A stretch of 64,000 nucleotides of DNA, taken from assembly GCF_020283565.1 (NCBI RefSeq), contig NC_060061.1:1488001-1552000 (forward strand), given 5' to 3'. The position numbers were made by a program, and so were the translations under genes. Below the pieces are notes generated by a model. The model did not search any database, was not told the DNA's origin, and saw only the letters and a program-made list of their open reading frames with translations. Positions within the stretch are counted from its first letter, which is position 1, and the number at the start of each line of letters is the position of its first letter. The stretch comes from Trifolium pratense. Lineage: Eukaryota > Streptophyta > Magnoliopsida > Fabales > Fabaceae. This document shows positions 1 through 11,100 of this stretch, in pieces.

Positions 1-392
1 ATAGCTTCAGCAACAACCGGTCCTACACATTCAAAACCGAAAACAATTAGTTAACAGAAGATCGTTAAATCAAACGGAATAGTAAGTACCAAAACAGCGA
101 GCTTACCAGGCTTAACGACATGACGATTAGTAAGAATAATCCCACGGCGTTTATCGACGACGAAGCCGGTAGCTGAGCTGGCAGAAGCAGACTCGGTATC
201 AAAAGCACGGGTAGCGGTTATTCGAAGAACGACGACGGCAGGGACGACTTTGCGAAGAGACTTCCGCCAATCTTCGGCAGTTACGGCGTTTTCCTGAAAA
301 GGCGGATCAATTTCCATGGATAAGTCATCGGTCTTAACGGTTATGCTTGTGTCTAATTCCTCTGATCCCAATCTCTCTGATGGATCTTCCAT
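1..392 (-). CDS. DEG7: DEG7 serine protease (Protease Do-like 7), first exons, cut by the window edge
   Basis: This is the N-terminal part of a Deg/HtrA-family serine protease of the large plant DEG7 type. Exon 1 is 392-107 and starts at an ATG. Intron 1 is 106-23 (GT at 106, AG at 23), and exon 2 runs from 22 to the edge. The splice joins in frame and reads RHVVKPG|PVVAEAM across the junction. Exon 1 holds the start of the trypsin-like domain: VVPAVVVLR, then TGFVVDKRRGIILTNRHVV, where the His is the first residue of the His-Asp-Ser triad. Asp and Ser lie outside the window. Plant DEG7 is about 1,100 residues long, so about a tenth is visible. The assignment rests on remembered similarity to Arabidopsis DEG7 over the whole visible part. 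Nothing looks broken. Confidence 0.85.
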
Positions 393-716
393 TGTGTGAA
401 TAATTTAGGGATTTGTTGATGATGTGATGTGAATCGAAGTGAAAGTGAAGTGAGAAGTGTCAAGTGTGTGTTGATGATGTTAATGTTAACTCGAGTATGG
501 AGTCCACGAATGAGAGGTATGAAGGTTCTCAAGTTAACGTGTTTTTGGGGAAGAAAGAAAGACACAGTCAGAATAACACTACGAAATGAAATAATTATCC
601 CACGAGTGTGTTTCAAATTTTCAATTATCATCCAATCCAATCAGCTTTTGAAATTAAGTCATTTCCTTATTAAACTACAACATCGAACCGTGCAATAAGA
701 TATGTAATTAATAAAT
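393..716. other. Upstream region of DEG7
   Basis: This holds the presumed 5' UTR and promoter of the minus-strand DEG7 gene, ending at a Mutator-type MITE. I see no supported coding sequence; the open frames here are short and fit no family. Confidence 0.5.
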
Positions 717-894
717 GGTTCAGGTTAACTTTTGTCCTAAGGACACATGTTAAGCTACATAAAAATAGAAATATAGCATTTAATGATACAAAGAATTTAA
801 TGTTTAGATAATTGAATACACCACAAGTTCAATAAATGTTTTCCACATTTATCTTCTTAACATGTGCCCTTAAGGGCACAAGTTAGCATTCTCC
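717..894. mobile_element. Mutator-type MITE (178 bp), 9-bp TSD
   Basis: The ends are inverted repeats of about 38 bp containing GTCCTAAGGACACATGTTAAG on the left and the matching CTTAACATGTGCCCTTAAGG on the right. The element is flanked by identical 9-bp copies of ttaataaat at 708-716 and 895-903, the length typical of Mutator-like transposition. It has no coding capacity. It is related to the next element by the shared GCTAACNTGTGCCC terminal motif. Confidence 0.85.
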
Positions 895-934
895 TTAATA
901 AATTACGATATGATAATTGCAATAATATAAGATA

Positions 935-1617
935 GGATTCTGCTAACATGTGCCCTAAGGGCACATTTTAAGGTGTATTTAATTAACTAATATCTCATTT
1001 AATATGTTTCAAAAATAGTAATAATCAACTTTATTAATTAAAAGATATAGTTCATTATATTTATTACCCATTTAAAAAAATTGCATAGGCAAAATATGAT
1101 ACTTGCCAAATATGATAATTAACTATATTTTTTTTGCTACAAAGCTTTTTTTTTTGGTCAAATTTTTTTTTTAAGTTGAAAACAAAATTAAATTATACTA
1201 GTAAGTATTATAAAATTCTAAAACATATTAGCAATTCAAAAGCTAAAATACTACTAACAATCGTTACCATTACAACATAATACTATAATATTCGGTCATG
1301 TTCACCGAGAAAAAACAAAAAACACAAGTTAGCATAGATCAAGTATTACCAAGAGTACATATAAGCCTGATTGTTAACAAACAAAAATAAAAATTGGAGT
1401 CATATAATTATGGTCGTATAATCAGGCGCGTCATCATAAATCAAATTTGGCAGCATATAATATTTTTGTCTTTCCAATTCTTTTAAATAGGTAATAAATA
1501 TAGTGAACCATATCTTTTAATTAATAAAGTTGATTATTTTTGAAGTAAATTAAATGAAATATTAGTTAATTAAATGCACCTTAAAATGTGTCCTTGGGGC
1601 ACATGTTAGCATTTGCC
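935..1617. mobile_element. Mutator-type non-autonomous element (683 bp), 9-bp TSD
   Basis: Terminal inverted repeats of about 130 bp (935-1066 against 1489-1617) start with GGATTCTGCTAACATGTGCC and its counterpart. The TSD tataagata is present at 926-934 and 1618-1626. The interior is AT-rich and noncoding. It belongs to the same terminal-motif family as the 178-bp element 40 bp to the left. Confidence 0.85.
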
Positions 1618-1683
1618 TATAAGATATATGAAAATTTTTGAATAACATTAAACGATAGTTCAACAATAATTTTGGATAAATAT

Positions 1684-2517
1684 TCATATAAAGGAAGGTA
1701 TATTATGGAAGACTTCCTTATAGACCACATTCGAAGTCTTAGTCATATCTTCACTGTCATCGTCGATGATCAATATTTTTAATCCTTCTTTAGAAGTAAC
1801 TCTTGAAATCGCAACATACAGCTAACCATGTGAAAACACTGATGACGGAAGATATATCCCAACATGCTTTAAAGATTGTCTCTGACTCTTATTAATAGTC
1901 ATCGCAAAAGAAATCATTAGAAGAAATTGTCTCCGTTGAAATTTAAAAGAAATTCTTACGTCAAATTGTATCATAGAAAATCTAGGTATGAAAACTTAAT
2001 CACCAATATTACTTCATGAAATAATTTTTCCTTCAAGAGCATGTTTTCCCAATCTTGTAATAATAAGTCTTGTTTCATTGCATAATCCTAATTTTTTATT
2101 CAAACTCCTTAATAGCATAACAGGAACTCCAACTTTAAGTTTCAACTTGTGATTTGTGAGTCCCAACGTAGAAATCGTGTTAAACAATTCGGGAGTATGA
2201 ACATCATCCGCTGTTTGACCATCTACATTCTGTGCGAGTGGAGTATCATAACTCAAATATGTTTTTTCTTTAGCAGGAACTAAATCCAACATATAATCAT
2301 TTATTGTGTCGACTATTGAATTTTTAGGAGTTAATATAGCTATATTTTGGAAACATGTTATATCGTTCATGTTTTGTAAAAATTGGGGATATGTGCTTTC
2401 AACGATAGAAGCAAGAGGATCACCTGAATTTGGAATCAATAAATCTGATGGACTGTAAAGTTCTAAATCATCGTCGTTGTCATCATCAATTTCTCCATCG
2501 CCAACACCCAAACTCAT
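1684..2517 (-). pseudogene. Helitron Rep-helicase (PIF1-like) C-terminal fragment, broken
   Basis: Read on the minus strand, this is the C-terminal end of a PIF1-like helicase of the Helitron type. Helitron RepHel nicks and unwinds DNA for rolling-circle transposition. Recognisable blocks in order are LIPNSGDPLASIVESTYP, the ILTPKNSIVDTINDYML block, KLKVGVPVMLLRSL, GLCNETRLIITRLG and, in the same frame after stops, MTINKSQ, FSHG, LYVAISRVTS and SNVVYKEVF. In-frame stops at 2014-2016 and at least two further sites before 1684 show that it is dead. The N-terminal Rep nuclease and most helicase motifs are absent. No Helitron terminus was found beside it. Confidence 0.8.
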
Positions 2518-3417
2518 TCAGAAAACAATCTTCTTTGATCCGGAAAGGTTAGGATACATTGTTAGCAAAAGAAACAAATGTGAATTAGTGATTTTTTTCG
2601 TAATTAGTAATATAGTCACGTTGATATATACCTAGAGTCAACTACTATTTGCATAAATATCACCTTGATATATATATATATATATTTGCAATAATATGAT
2701 CAACCATACTCCTCAACATGAACAAACTTTTAAGTTCAGAAAGACATAAAAAAAGTATATTTTTCTTAGCATGTTTAGTTTAAAAAAGTAACTTTTAAAT
2801 CCAATGATTTTTTTCATTCCCTAAAAAAAATTCTAAGAAAATGATTAACATGTTTAGTTAATTAGTAAAAAATATTGAATTAGGATAACAAAAATGTAAA
2901 TTTTTTTGAAAAATAAAAACTATGAAAATGTATGATTTGATGATTTGTTAGATTTCTAATTATCGGTTTTTAATTGTTTAAACTATGCAATGTAATTTGA
3001 TGGTGTTTAATTGTTGTATGAAATTTTTCCTATGAAAATCGATGGTGTTTATCAATTATTGTACATAATTTTAATCACAATTGGTATATTTGTCATAGTG
3101 GTTGAAAATATTGCCTTGCATTGAAGGGCTGCGGGTTCGAATCCTAGTCAAGACAAACTTGTATTATTTTTTAATAAAAATTGCAAGATAAAAGTGGAAG
3201 GAAAACAAATTAGTTTTAGGGTTTGCTCGAGAATACAAGCTTATAATATAAGATGTATGCTTATAATATAAGAGATTAGGTTTAGGGTTTGCTTGTGTAT
3301 ACAAGCTTATAATATAAGAGATAAGAGATCACTGTACTTGTTCTTTGTTTTCCTTTTTTTATTTACCGCAATTAATCTGAAAGAAGAAGCTCTTATTAAG
3401 AGTTTGTTTATTAATCA
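2518..3417. other. AT-rich noncoding stretch
   Basis: No gene is supported. It contains a tRNA-like (SINE-like) segment near 3090-3175 and a local direct repeat, with tttagggtttgct followed by acaagcttataatataag at about 3215-3255 and again at 3278-3322. The rest is plain AT-rich sequence. Confidence 0.5.
3090..3175 (+). repeat. tRNA-like SINE-type segment
   Basis: An A-box-like gtcatagtggttgaa is followed about 35 bp later by a good RNA polymerase III B box, gggttcgaatcc. This is the layout of a tRNA-derived SINE promoter. It does not fold as a complete tRNA. A related pair lies at 36561-36640 and 36841-36910, also next to a Helitron helicase fragment. Confidence 0.5.
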
Positions 3418-3568
3418 GGCTCCGTTTGGTTGAGCGGAAAGAAAGAGAAAGGAAAGAAAATTACGCATTCCAAAGAATGAATTTGGACTACTTTACAATT
3501 CAAGTTCATTCATCGGTTTCCGTAATTTTCTTTCCTCTCACTTTCTTTCCATCATACCAAACGGACCC
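3418..3568. mobile_element. Small TIR element (MITE, about 150 bp)
   Basis: The ends are inverted repeats of about 48 bp. The left starts ggctccgtttggttgagcgg and the right ends tcataccaaacggaccc. The arms continue through gaaagaaag and aaagaaaattacg on both sides. No coding sequence. I could not set a convincing TSD, so the superfamily is open. Confidence 0.65.
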
Positions 3569-3643
3569 TTAAATTCAATTATTACATTAATCCGTTAGTT
3601 TACTTCAATTGACAAGGGACATTGCACTATACTGTATGTGTAG

Positions 3644-4333
3644 TAGGGGTGTACATGGATTGGGCAAATCCGGTCAAACCTACCCAATCCAACCCAAAAA
3701 ATTGGGTTGGGTCGGGCAATTGGGTGGATATGGATTTTAAAAGTGAAAAACCCATTAAAAAAATTGGGTTATGGGTAAAACCGTACTCAACCCAAAAAAT
3801 TCACTGACCCACTAGTGTTATGTTTTTTCGAAATATATTTTATAAAAATACTAAAGGTTTTGTCATTTAATCGTTAAATATTTTTATAGTGAAAATAAGT
3901 TATACAAATTTTTAAGAAAATAAAAAGATTGAATAATTTTATAAACAAATATGATAATTCATCGCACTATTATAAATAAAAAATAAAAAGATCGAATAAT
4001 TTTTATAAACAAAAATGATAATTCATTGCATATTTTTAATAGTCAAATAAAGTTACGATATTTTTCAAAAAAATACAATGAGTGAGTTATTTAACTTATT
4101 TTTATGAAAACATATGATGATTCTTCATTTAGATATTTAATATTAAAAAAATAGAAAAATAATTTGGTAACCCATGACCCAACACAATCCAATCCGGAAA
4201 TTAGTGGATTTACCCAACCCGGCTCAATGTTGTAACGGATGGTTATTTTACTTGACGCAATCCGGAATACCCTATGTGGTTTGGGTTGTGGTTTTGGCCA
4301 AATCCAACCCAAACCGGCCGACGTGCACCCTGT
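3644..4333. mobile_element. hAT-like non-autonomous element
   Basis: It starts TAGGGGTGTACATGG and ends with the near-inverted ACGTGCACCCTG. Both sub-ends are rich in aaccca/tgggtt blocks, as in many plant hAT derivatives. The interior is AT-rich and noncoding. The 8-bp TSD is not clear, so the right border is approximate. Confidence 0.55.
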
Positions 4334-4456
4334 GGAGTCGAAGTTTGACTTTGAACACTCCAATTATTCATCATTAAGGTTGATTTTATAACAACTAGGT
4401 TATTTCAACAAAAAAAATCCGCCACTAAACTATTTCAACAAAATAAAATTGGATTA

Positions 4457-4763
4457 GGCAAAATTACACTACAAGTCCTTTATCTTATTTTTTTGTAACA
4501 CTTTGGTCCTTTATCTTTTTTTTGTAACACTTTGGTCCTTTATCTTTTATTTGTAACACTTTAGTCCTTTATTTTTTTTATTTGTAACATTTTAGTCCCT
4601 TTTTTTATAACAGTTTGGTCCTTTATCTTATTTTATTTGTAACACTTTGGTCTTTTATTTTTTATAAATAAATAAGATACAGATCAAAGTGTTACGAAAA
4701 AAAAGATAAAGGACCAAAATGTTACAAAAAAATAAGATAAAGGACTTGTAGTGTAATTTTACC
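4457..4763. mobile_element. Mutator-type foldback MITE (307 bp), 9-bp TSD
   Basis: The ends are ggcaaaattacactacaag and cttgtagtgtaattttacc, and most of the element folds back on itself. Repeated tttgtaacactttggtccttt blocks fill the arms. The TSD attggatta is exact at 4448-4456 and 4764-4772. A second family member lies at 35314-35646. Confidence 0.9.
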
Positions 4764-4772
4764 ATTGGATTA

Positions 4773-5077
4773 TATTTTTTATTTTTGTGAATTTTATTAC
4801 ATTAATACAACTGTACAATTTTTTGTTGTTTTTTGTTAGATGATGTATCTTACTTTTATTACAGTACTTTTATTACAGTACTATGTACTATAGTACTGTA
4901 CAATTTTTGTTAAATGATTGTATCACGCACTTCTTCAATTTTTTGTTAACGATGATTTTTTGTTAACAATATAAGCCCCAAAAGATCAAGAAAACAGCCA
5001 TATCGCGCACGTGTATATAGTTTTAGACTTTTAGTTCTAAAAAGTATGTGGTCTTCTTCAAGTAGTTGAGATAAGTT
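4773..5077. other. Noncoding spacer
   Basis: AT-rich spacer between a MITE and the MULE. It has small local repeats around tacttttattacagtac at 4850-4890. No gene or element border is seen. Confidence 0.5.
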
Positions 5078-5213
5078 AAAGAAGAGAAATTTTTTTTTCC
5101 TACCCCAACAATCTTCACTTTACCCCAACAATCCTATTTGAAATGACAAATATACCCTCATATATAATGTAAAACTGGAAAAAAAAAAATCATTATTTAC
5201 CCTAGTCAAAAAA

Positions 5214-5520
5214 GTGTTCCGGTGTGAGTTCGGCGAATTTGAGCGAGTAAGTGCAATTTTACATACCGGTACACTTTTTCGAAGTGTGCCGGTTCGATTT
5301 CTTTACCGGTACACTTGAAAAAAAGTGTACCGGTATGCATATTCATACCGGAACACTTTTTTTCAAGTGTACCGGTATGAATATGCATACCGGTACACTT
5401 TTTTTCAAGTGTACCGGTATGAATATTCATACCGGTACACTTGAAAAAAAGTGTACCGGTATATTCGACGTCTGCGTATCATATTACATACGGTACACTT
5501 TTAAAAAAGTGTACCGGTTC
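5214..5520. repeat. Left subterminal hairpin array of the MULE
   Basis: About six units have the form accggtacactt, then a short A/T run, then aagtgtaccggt. Each is an interrupted palindrome. They are spaced about 42 bp apart, with tatgaatatgcatacc linkers. A few units are aberrant (accggaacactt, tacggtacactt). The array stops about 40 bp before the mobile-domain reading frame. Such subterminal repeats are usual transposase-binding sites in DNA transposons; that role here is inference. Confidence 0.85.
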
Positions 5521-5558
5521 ACAGTGATTTTTTTTTTTTTTTACAATTTTTTTTTTCA

Positions 5559-7609
5559 GTGGTGCGTACAAGAGGAGGAGACGGTAGAATTAGGCATAAC
5601 AGAGGACGCGGAGAGTCTCGGCCACATCAGGAGGAGCCGGAAGACGATGAGATGCCGCCAGTGCATCAGGAGCAGGTTGAGGAGCAGGTTGAGGAGCAGG
5701 CTGAGCAGCAGGCTGTGCAGCAGGCTTGGCCTGGAGGGCCGATCGATACGAGTCTTTTGACTCGATACGAGCATCATGTTGCTCGTCATGTATGGTTTGG
5801 TCAGGTACTACTTTGTTTTTTTTGTTATTATTTGTTAAGTTATATTGATCATTTTTTTTAATTTGTATTGTTTATACTCTCGTTACAACTGTTAAATCCT
5901 TATTTTACATACAAATTTAGTGTTAAAATATTATTATAGTTCATTTTCAATGTCTTATGATATGCATCCAATTATCCGGTCTAATTTATTATTCACAATG
6001 TTTTTTTATTAAATATATGTAGGAACGTGTCGAAGGTGACAAAATTGAGCTACGAATAGTATCTTTAGGAAGAAAGTTAGCTGACAGGATTCCTGATCAC
6101 CATCCTCAAGTTATTCAAGGGTGGTTGAATATTTCGGGGTTGTGCTGGCTTGAGCGGACTAGCTTGAAATTTACCGATCCGCAGCTTATATCCGCATTTG
6201 TTGAGAGGTGGCACCCTGAGACATCGTCATTTCACATGCCGTTCGGCGAGATGACTATTACTTTGGACGATGTGGCATGTCTTCTGCATCTACCTGTTAG
6301 GGGTCAGTTTTATACTCCTGTATCAGTTTCTCAAGAACAAGCTGGGGAACTTGCAGTTGAGTTGTTAGGAGAGGAGTATGAATTTGCATTGCGAGAGACT
6401 GTAGCGCAGAGGGGTGGTTATTTTTCACAGCAGTGGCTATATGAGAGTTATAATAGGAATGCCAATTTGTACGGGAAATATGACTGCGCAGCTAGGGCAT
6501 GGATGTTGATGTTGGTGGGATCTACCATTCTGGCCGATAAGAGTTATACACGTGTGGATGCCAAATGGCTACTTCTGTTTAGTGATTTGTCTGCAGTCCA
6601 TACATATTCGTGGGCCAGTATTGCATTAGTTTGTTTATACGATAACTTGAACGATGCATCCATGTTTTCTACGAGGGCCCTTGCAGGGTATGCGACACTT
6701 CTTCAGGTATGCGACACTCACTACAAAGACATAATTTAAATATTGCGTAATTAAATTTTTTTTCTCTTTGCTGTGCAATTAAATTTTGTTTTTATCTTTG
6801 TTGCGTAATTTAATTTTCTTTTCTCTTTGTTGCGTTGTTAACAATTTTCTTTTTTTTCTTTTTTGTAACAGTGTTGGATCCACGAGTATTTTCCTACCCT
6901 TGGTAGGCGTGCTCAGTCGGATCTTAATTGTGATAATCCTGGATTTCCTCGAGCTATGCGGTGGATGTATAAGCAAGGGAAGACCAAGCTCCCCGATTAT
7001 CGGCCTATATTGGATGCACTGACCCCTGATGACGTGATATGGCGTCCGTTTGAGACTCACAGAGGTAGCATTCCTTTTGATCTGATTACTCTGTATAGTG
7101 GTCATCTGCGTGGATCCACGGTAGTTCCTTACTTGCCCGAGAGGTGTATTAGGCAATTTGGATTTGTACAGTATATACCACCACTACCACCTCTAGCTCC
7201 TGCCTACTCTGATATTGATAGCGACTGGATTGGTTATCACGCGTCCGTTGATCGGATCCTTCAGCCGACACGTCCAGTGACATATGCTAGTGAGACTGTA
7301 CCTGATTACATGTCCTGGTACTATAGGGTATCACATCCTAGACTGTGTCGCCCTGTTGATGGACCACATGGAGCACCACCAGTTCCGCACTATGCACCTG
7401 CACCTGCACCTGCACCAGATGCCCCAGTAGACGATGCACCAGCAGATGATGCACCACAAGAAACTGCACTACAGCGTGAGCGGAGATGGAGAGGTATGGC
7501 TCGAGGCGCGCTTGAGACATTTCTTACGAGGATAGACGCTGATAGGGATGATGAGGATTTTGAGGAGCTTTTTTTTGCACTAGATGTATGTCGTGGTGCA
7601 TACCCATGA
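5559..7609 (+). CDS. Plant mobile domain (PMD) protein of the MULE; MAIN/MAIL and phosphatase-7-long-form-like
   Basis: There are three exons: 5559-5804, 6023-6706 and 6872-7609, with GT-AG introns, all in phase 0. They give a frame of 555 residues. The N-terminus is Gln/Glu-rich (VEEQVEEQAEQQ). Next comes GGPIDTSLLTRYEHHV and then the PMD core in exons 2-3, with WLNISGLCWLERTSLKF, FVERWHPETSSFHMPFGEMT, ITLDDVACLLHLPVRG and CWIHEYFP. The C-terminus has an APAPAPAPD linker and a basic-acidic tail. PMD is known as a transposon-borne domain. Domesticated relatives in Arabidopsis (MAIN, MAIL1) act in genome stability and silencing; its role in the transposon is unknown. The frame opens with GTG at 5559, directly after tttttttcag. 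No in-frame ATG exists upstream before a stop at 5502, so either the start codon was lost or an upstream exon supplies it. Confidence 0.85.
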
Positions 7610-7908
7610 CTAGTTTTTTATTGTTATGTTTTTTTGAACACTGGTTTATGTACTTTTATTTTTGGATTGTGTATTTTGTTGAACTATTTTTACTATATCG
7701 TGTACTTTATTTAGATTATGAACTTTATCGATCAAATGTTTTTTATACTTCAATACATTATTTTTTGACACAAATAACGTTGCTAAAGTAGGCATTGCAT
7801 TTTATTGACATAAAATATTTTTTAACACAATAAACGTTACTAACGAATTTAGATATTTGATAAAACATAAGTAATATAAATATTCGACATAAAATAAACA
7901 ATTAAAAA

Positions 7909-10716
7909 TTATTCAACAGACATAACACCACTAAGAGGTTTCACCGGAGGATTTAGAAGGTTCCAATATTGTAGGCGTCCGTTTAAGTTTGACATCCAAG
8001 ACCTTGCTTCATGTGAACAAAATTTCTTCCAATCAGCTGTAACTTCGGGCAACGGAAACCCCTTTGACATGTTTACCGGAACCCAATGATTTCCATTGAC
8101 AAAACCAATACAAAAAAACCTTGCTGAAGAGGAATATGAAGTCATCATAGGAAAGAAAGTCTTACTAGGTTTACCCAACGTGACGAGAACGACATTATAC
8201 CTATTTGCTACCAAGTAACCCATAGCAGGTATGGTGAACCATCTAGTTGCTACCAACGAATCTCTCACAACCTGCAAATCTTGTCTGAATAATTTCTCAT
8301 ACAAATTGTTATTATTTCTAAGCTCTTCATCTAACTCCCGGCGGACGATGGACCAACCTTCCTCTGTGTAACCAAGTAAAGATGCAACAGCTCTAAAACC
8401 ACAATTTCCATCTTCAAGCACATCAGCAATGTCAACAATATGTGGATGCATATGATCAGGAAATTGCCCCAAATATTTCTGAGATGTCAGTTTTTTAGAC
8501 ATCTGAGATAGTTGTTTCTGAGATGGTTGAGATTGTTGCTTCTGAGAGGGTTGAGATAGTTCCTTCTGAGATGACTGTGATTGTTGTGTACACAACCTCT
8601 TCGATGTACCTAGATTTATGTAAAAACAAAAAAAAGTTGAATATATAATAATAGAATATAGACATAAAAATATAAGCAATAACTATATTATCAACAAAAT
8701 AAATTAGTCACCTTGTGAATCACCATATTCTCTTTCAACGTGTTCAAAGTATGATGGATCACGATACACATCATAACCTTTTGGTGCTTTGCCTTTATTT
8801 TTGTTCTTCACTCCTCCTCTGGTTTTTATTTTTTCAGGTGGTGGACACAATGAACTTGAGGCTGGATAAGCAAGTTCAAACACTTTACTCTTCAACGCTC
8901 TTTTACCAACAATATCAAGTGACCGAAATCGAGTCCATATGGCCTCCATTGCATTACTCATGTCCAACTCATATCCATCCTCTGTGTCATCCTCCAATGG
9001 TTCTTCCATAGTTAATTTCTTCCAGTGACCGTGAACTGAATCTAACGGTATCGGTACACCGCTGGTTGTATATCCACTCAATTCACAAGCACAAGGCAAC
9101 TCACATGTTGACCTAAGTTTGCAACCACACAAGTTTTTATTTGTTCCAACAATGTCAATTCTCTCCATCTCATCAGAAATTAGTGTCATAGCGGCCCTGG
9201 AGAAAAAGTTTCTCAAATATTGAAAACATGGACTGCTATGTGTCTTTTCTGTATAGTAAAAACTTTTTTGAAAAGACTTCTTTATTTTGTCAACTTCTAG
9301 TCTTATGTTGTCATTCATGCCTTCCAAACACTTGCATAAGTCTCCTTTGTTGTGTTCCAACATTTTCTTCAGTCTCCAATGTGCAGACTCAACTCTAAAT
9401 ATCAAATTGCAAACAATAGTCAATTAAACGCCAAAAAAAGAAAAATATAATTTCAATTTTAAAATAAAAAAATTATACCTATTAGTCGTTGTGTTTCCTA
9501 AATGCATCACTCGATTGGTCCATGCTTCAACAAATTGTTCTTTGTGAGGGGCCAACCAGGTGTTATTGACATATTCGACAAAATTGCTTGAATTAACACA
9601 TGCTTGCTGAAACGCATTCAACCGTTACTGATACTCCACCTCATCCGGACTTTCAACAACATCTCTCCACAAATTTTTCACCTTCTGTTTCATATCCTTA
9701 GGTATTTGCACGGTGCATCTCGCATTCACATTTTTGATTATGTGCCACGTACAAAGCATATTAGTAGTATGTGGAAATATATCTTTAATTGCATTCATCA
9801 AAGCAAACTCCCTATCAGTCAAAATTACTCTAGGAAATATATCTTGCTTTGTAATCAATTGCTTCAGCTTACCTAACGCCCAATGATAATTGTCCGTCTT
9901 CTCAGATTCCATGTAAGCAAATCCAACAGCAAATGTCATGTTAGTTGACGTTATGCCAGCAATTTCAAGCAGTGGCTGTCTATATTTATTAGTTTTGTAC
10001 GTGCAGTCCATAACCAAAACAATGGGAAACAAGTTCAACAACTTGATTGAATCTGGATGCGCCCAAAAAATATCACTCAAAACATCGGAGCCATCATCTT
10101 TTCTTCTATTCCAGCTGACATATTTTGCATCATCTAACAACTGCAGCAAGTGTTGCAGCTCTGTTCTGGAACCTCTTTCCTGTATTTGCATCATGTGTCT
10201 TTTCCTATATACAAGTGTGGCATCAACAACAAACTCTGGATTTTGATCTTTCAAATCTAAAACAATGTGTCTTGGTGCTACTTTACGCTTTGTCAAATCT
10301 TGAACACGTTTGTTTTCATCAGCGGTTAAACGTGCCTTGCGAGGATGACCATGATATTGGTCAGGTAGCCCGTGGTTGTGAACTCCATGAATAACCTGAA
10401 CTTTCCATCCTGAACCATCTGTTGAAGGTGCAGCTCTAATTTTAAATGGACAGTTACACTTTTTCGATGCAGATGTCGTGGAACTTTCTGAAGAGTCATA
10501 CTTTCCACCTTTGTCACAACCCAAAATCAACTTGTCATTTCTTCCTCTTATTCCGTTCTTTTTATCCGACCGAGTAATGATAATACCGACTTTATTGGCA
10601 TCTCCAACATCTCGAGCCCATTTGACAACATCATCTGCGGTAGCAAATTTTTGATGAGTTGTAAAAACATCCGTAGTATCTACCAACATTTGACTTGTAT
10701 CGTCGAGATAAGCCAT
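7909..10716 (-). CDS. MULE transposase fused by splicing to an OTU-like cysteine protease (one premature stop)
   Basis: Exons are 10716-9479, 9394-8712 and 8609-7909, with GT-AG introns of 84 and 102 bp. Junctions keep frame (TTTNR|VESAHW and DSQ|GTSKR), giving 873 residues if the stop is ignored. Domains in order: a FAR1/WRKY-GCM1-type zinc finger (about 24-130, CNCPF and HNHG); the MULE DDE transposase, with D237 in MDCTYKTN, D301 in LTDRE, CTWH at 322-325 and Glu near 359-361; a SWIM-like finger (CAC at 514-516, HGH at 534-536); a Ser/Gln-rich linker (SQPSQKQ repeats); and an OTU domain with DGNC (Asp707, Cys710) and NGNHW (His815). The transposase cuts and joins the element ends. OTU proteases cleave ubiquitin chains, but the target here is unknown. 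A TAA at 9625-9627 interrupts the frame just after the third acidic residue, so this copy should give a truncated protein. Confidence 0.88.
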
Positions 10717-10764
10717 ATCTGTTTAAAAATAAAAAAAAAAAATTAAAATTAAAAAAATTAAGAA

Positions 10765-11100
10765 TAACATACCGGTACACTTATTACATACCGGAACACT
10801 TTGACTACCGGAACACTCTAAAAAAGTGTACCGGTATGTATAATGATAAACGAAATATAATTAACATACCGGTACACTTTTTAAAAAGTGTGCCGGTAAC
10901 ATTAACGTACCGGAACACTTTTTAAAAAGTGTACCGGTAAAATAAACATACCGGAAACGTTATAAAAGTGTACCGGTATAATTAACATACCGGAACACTG
11001 TTAAAAGAGTGTACCGGTAAAGTTAACTTACCGGTATGGATAATTGCTTACCGGAACAGTTTTTCGTGAGGATGAAAATTCTACCGGAACAGTATAATAC
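10765..11100. repeat. Right subterminal hairpin array of the MULE
   Basis: Seven or more accgg(t/a)acactt units occur, most as interrupted palindromes with aagtgtaccggt. The outermost are degraded (accggaacagt). The array starts about 50 bp upstream of the transposase ATG at 10716 and mirrors the left array, so it occupies the promoter position of the transposase gene. Confidence 0.85.

Noticed and set aside
3100..3165. Possible tRNA gene around the gggttcgaatcc motif
   Set aside because: No acceptor stem or complete cloverleaf can be folded; SINE-type promoter remnant is the better reading.
5251..5760. A 169-residue open frame across the left hairpin array
   Set aside because: It consists of translated hairpin repeats and then overlaps the PMD gene in another frame; no family fits.
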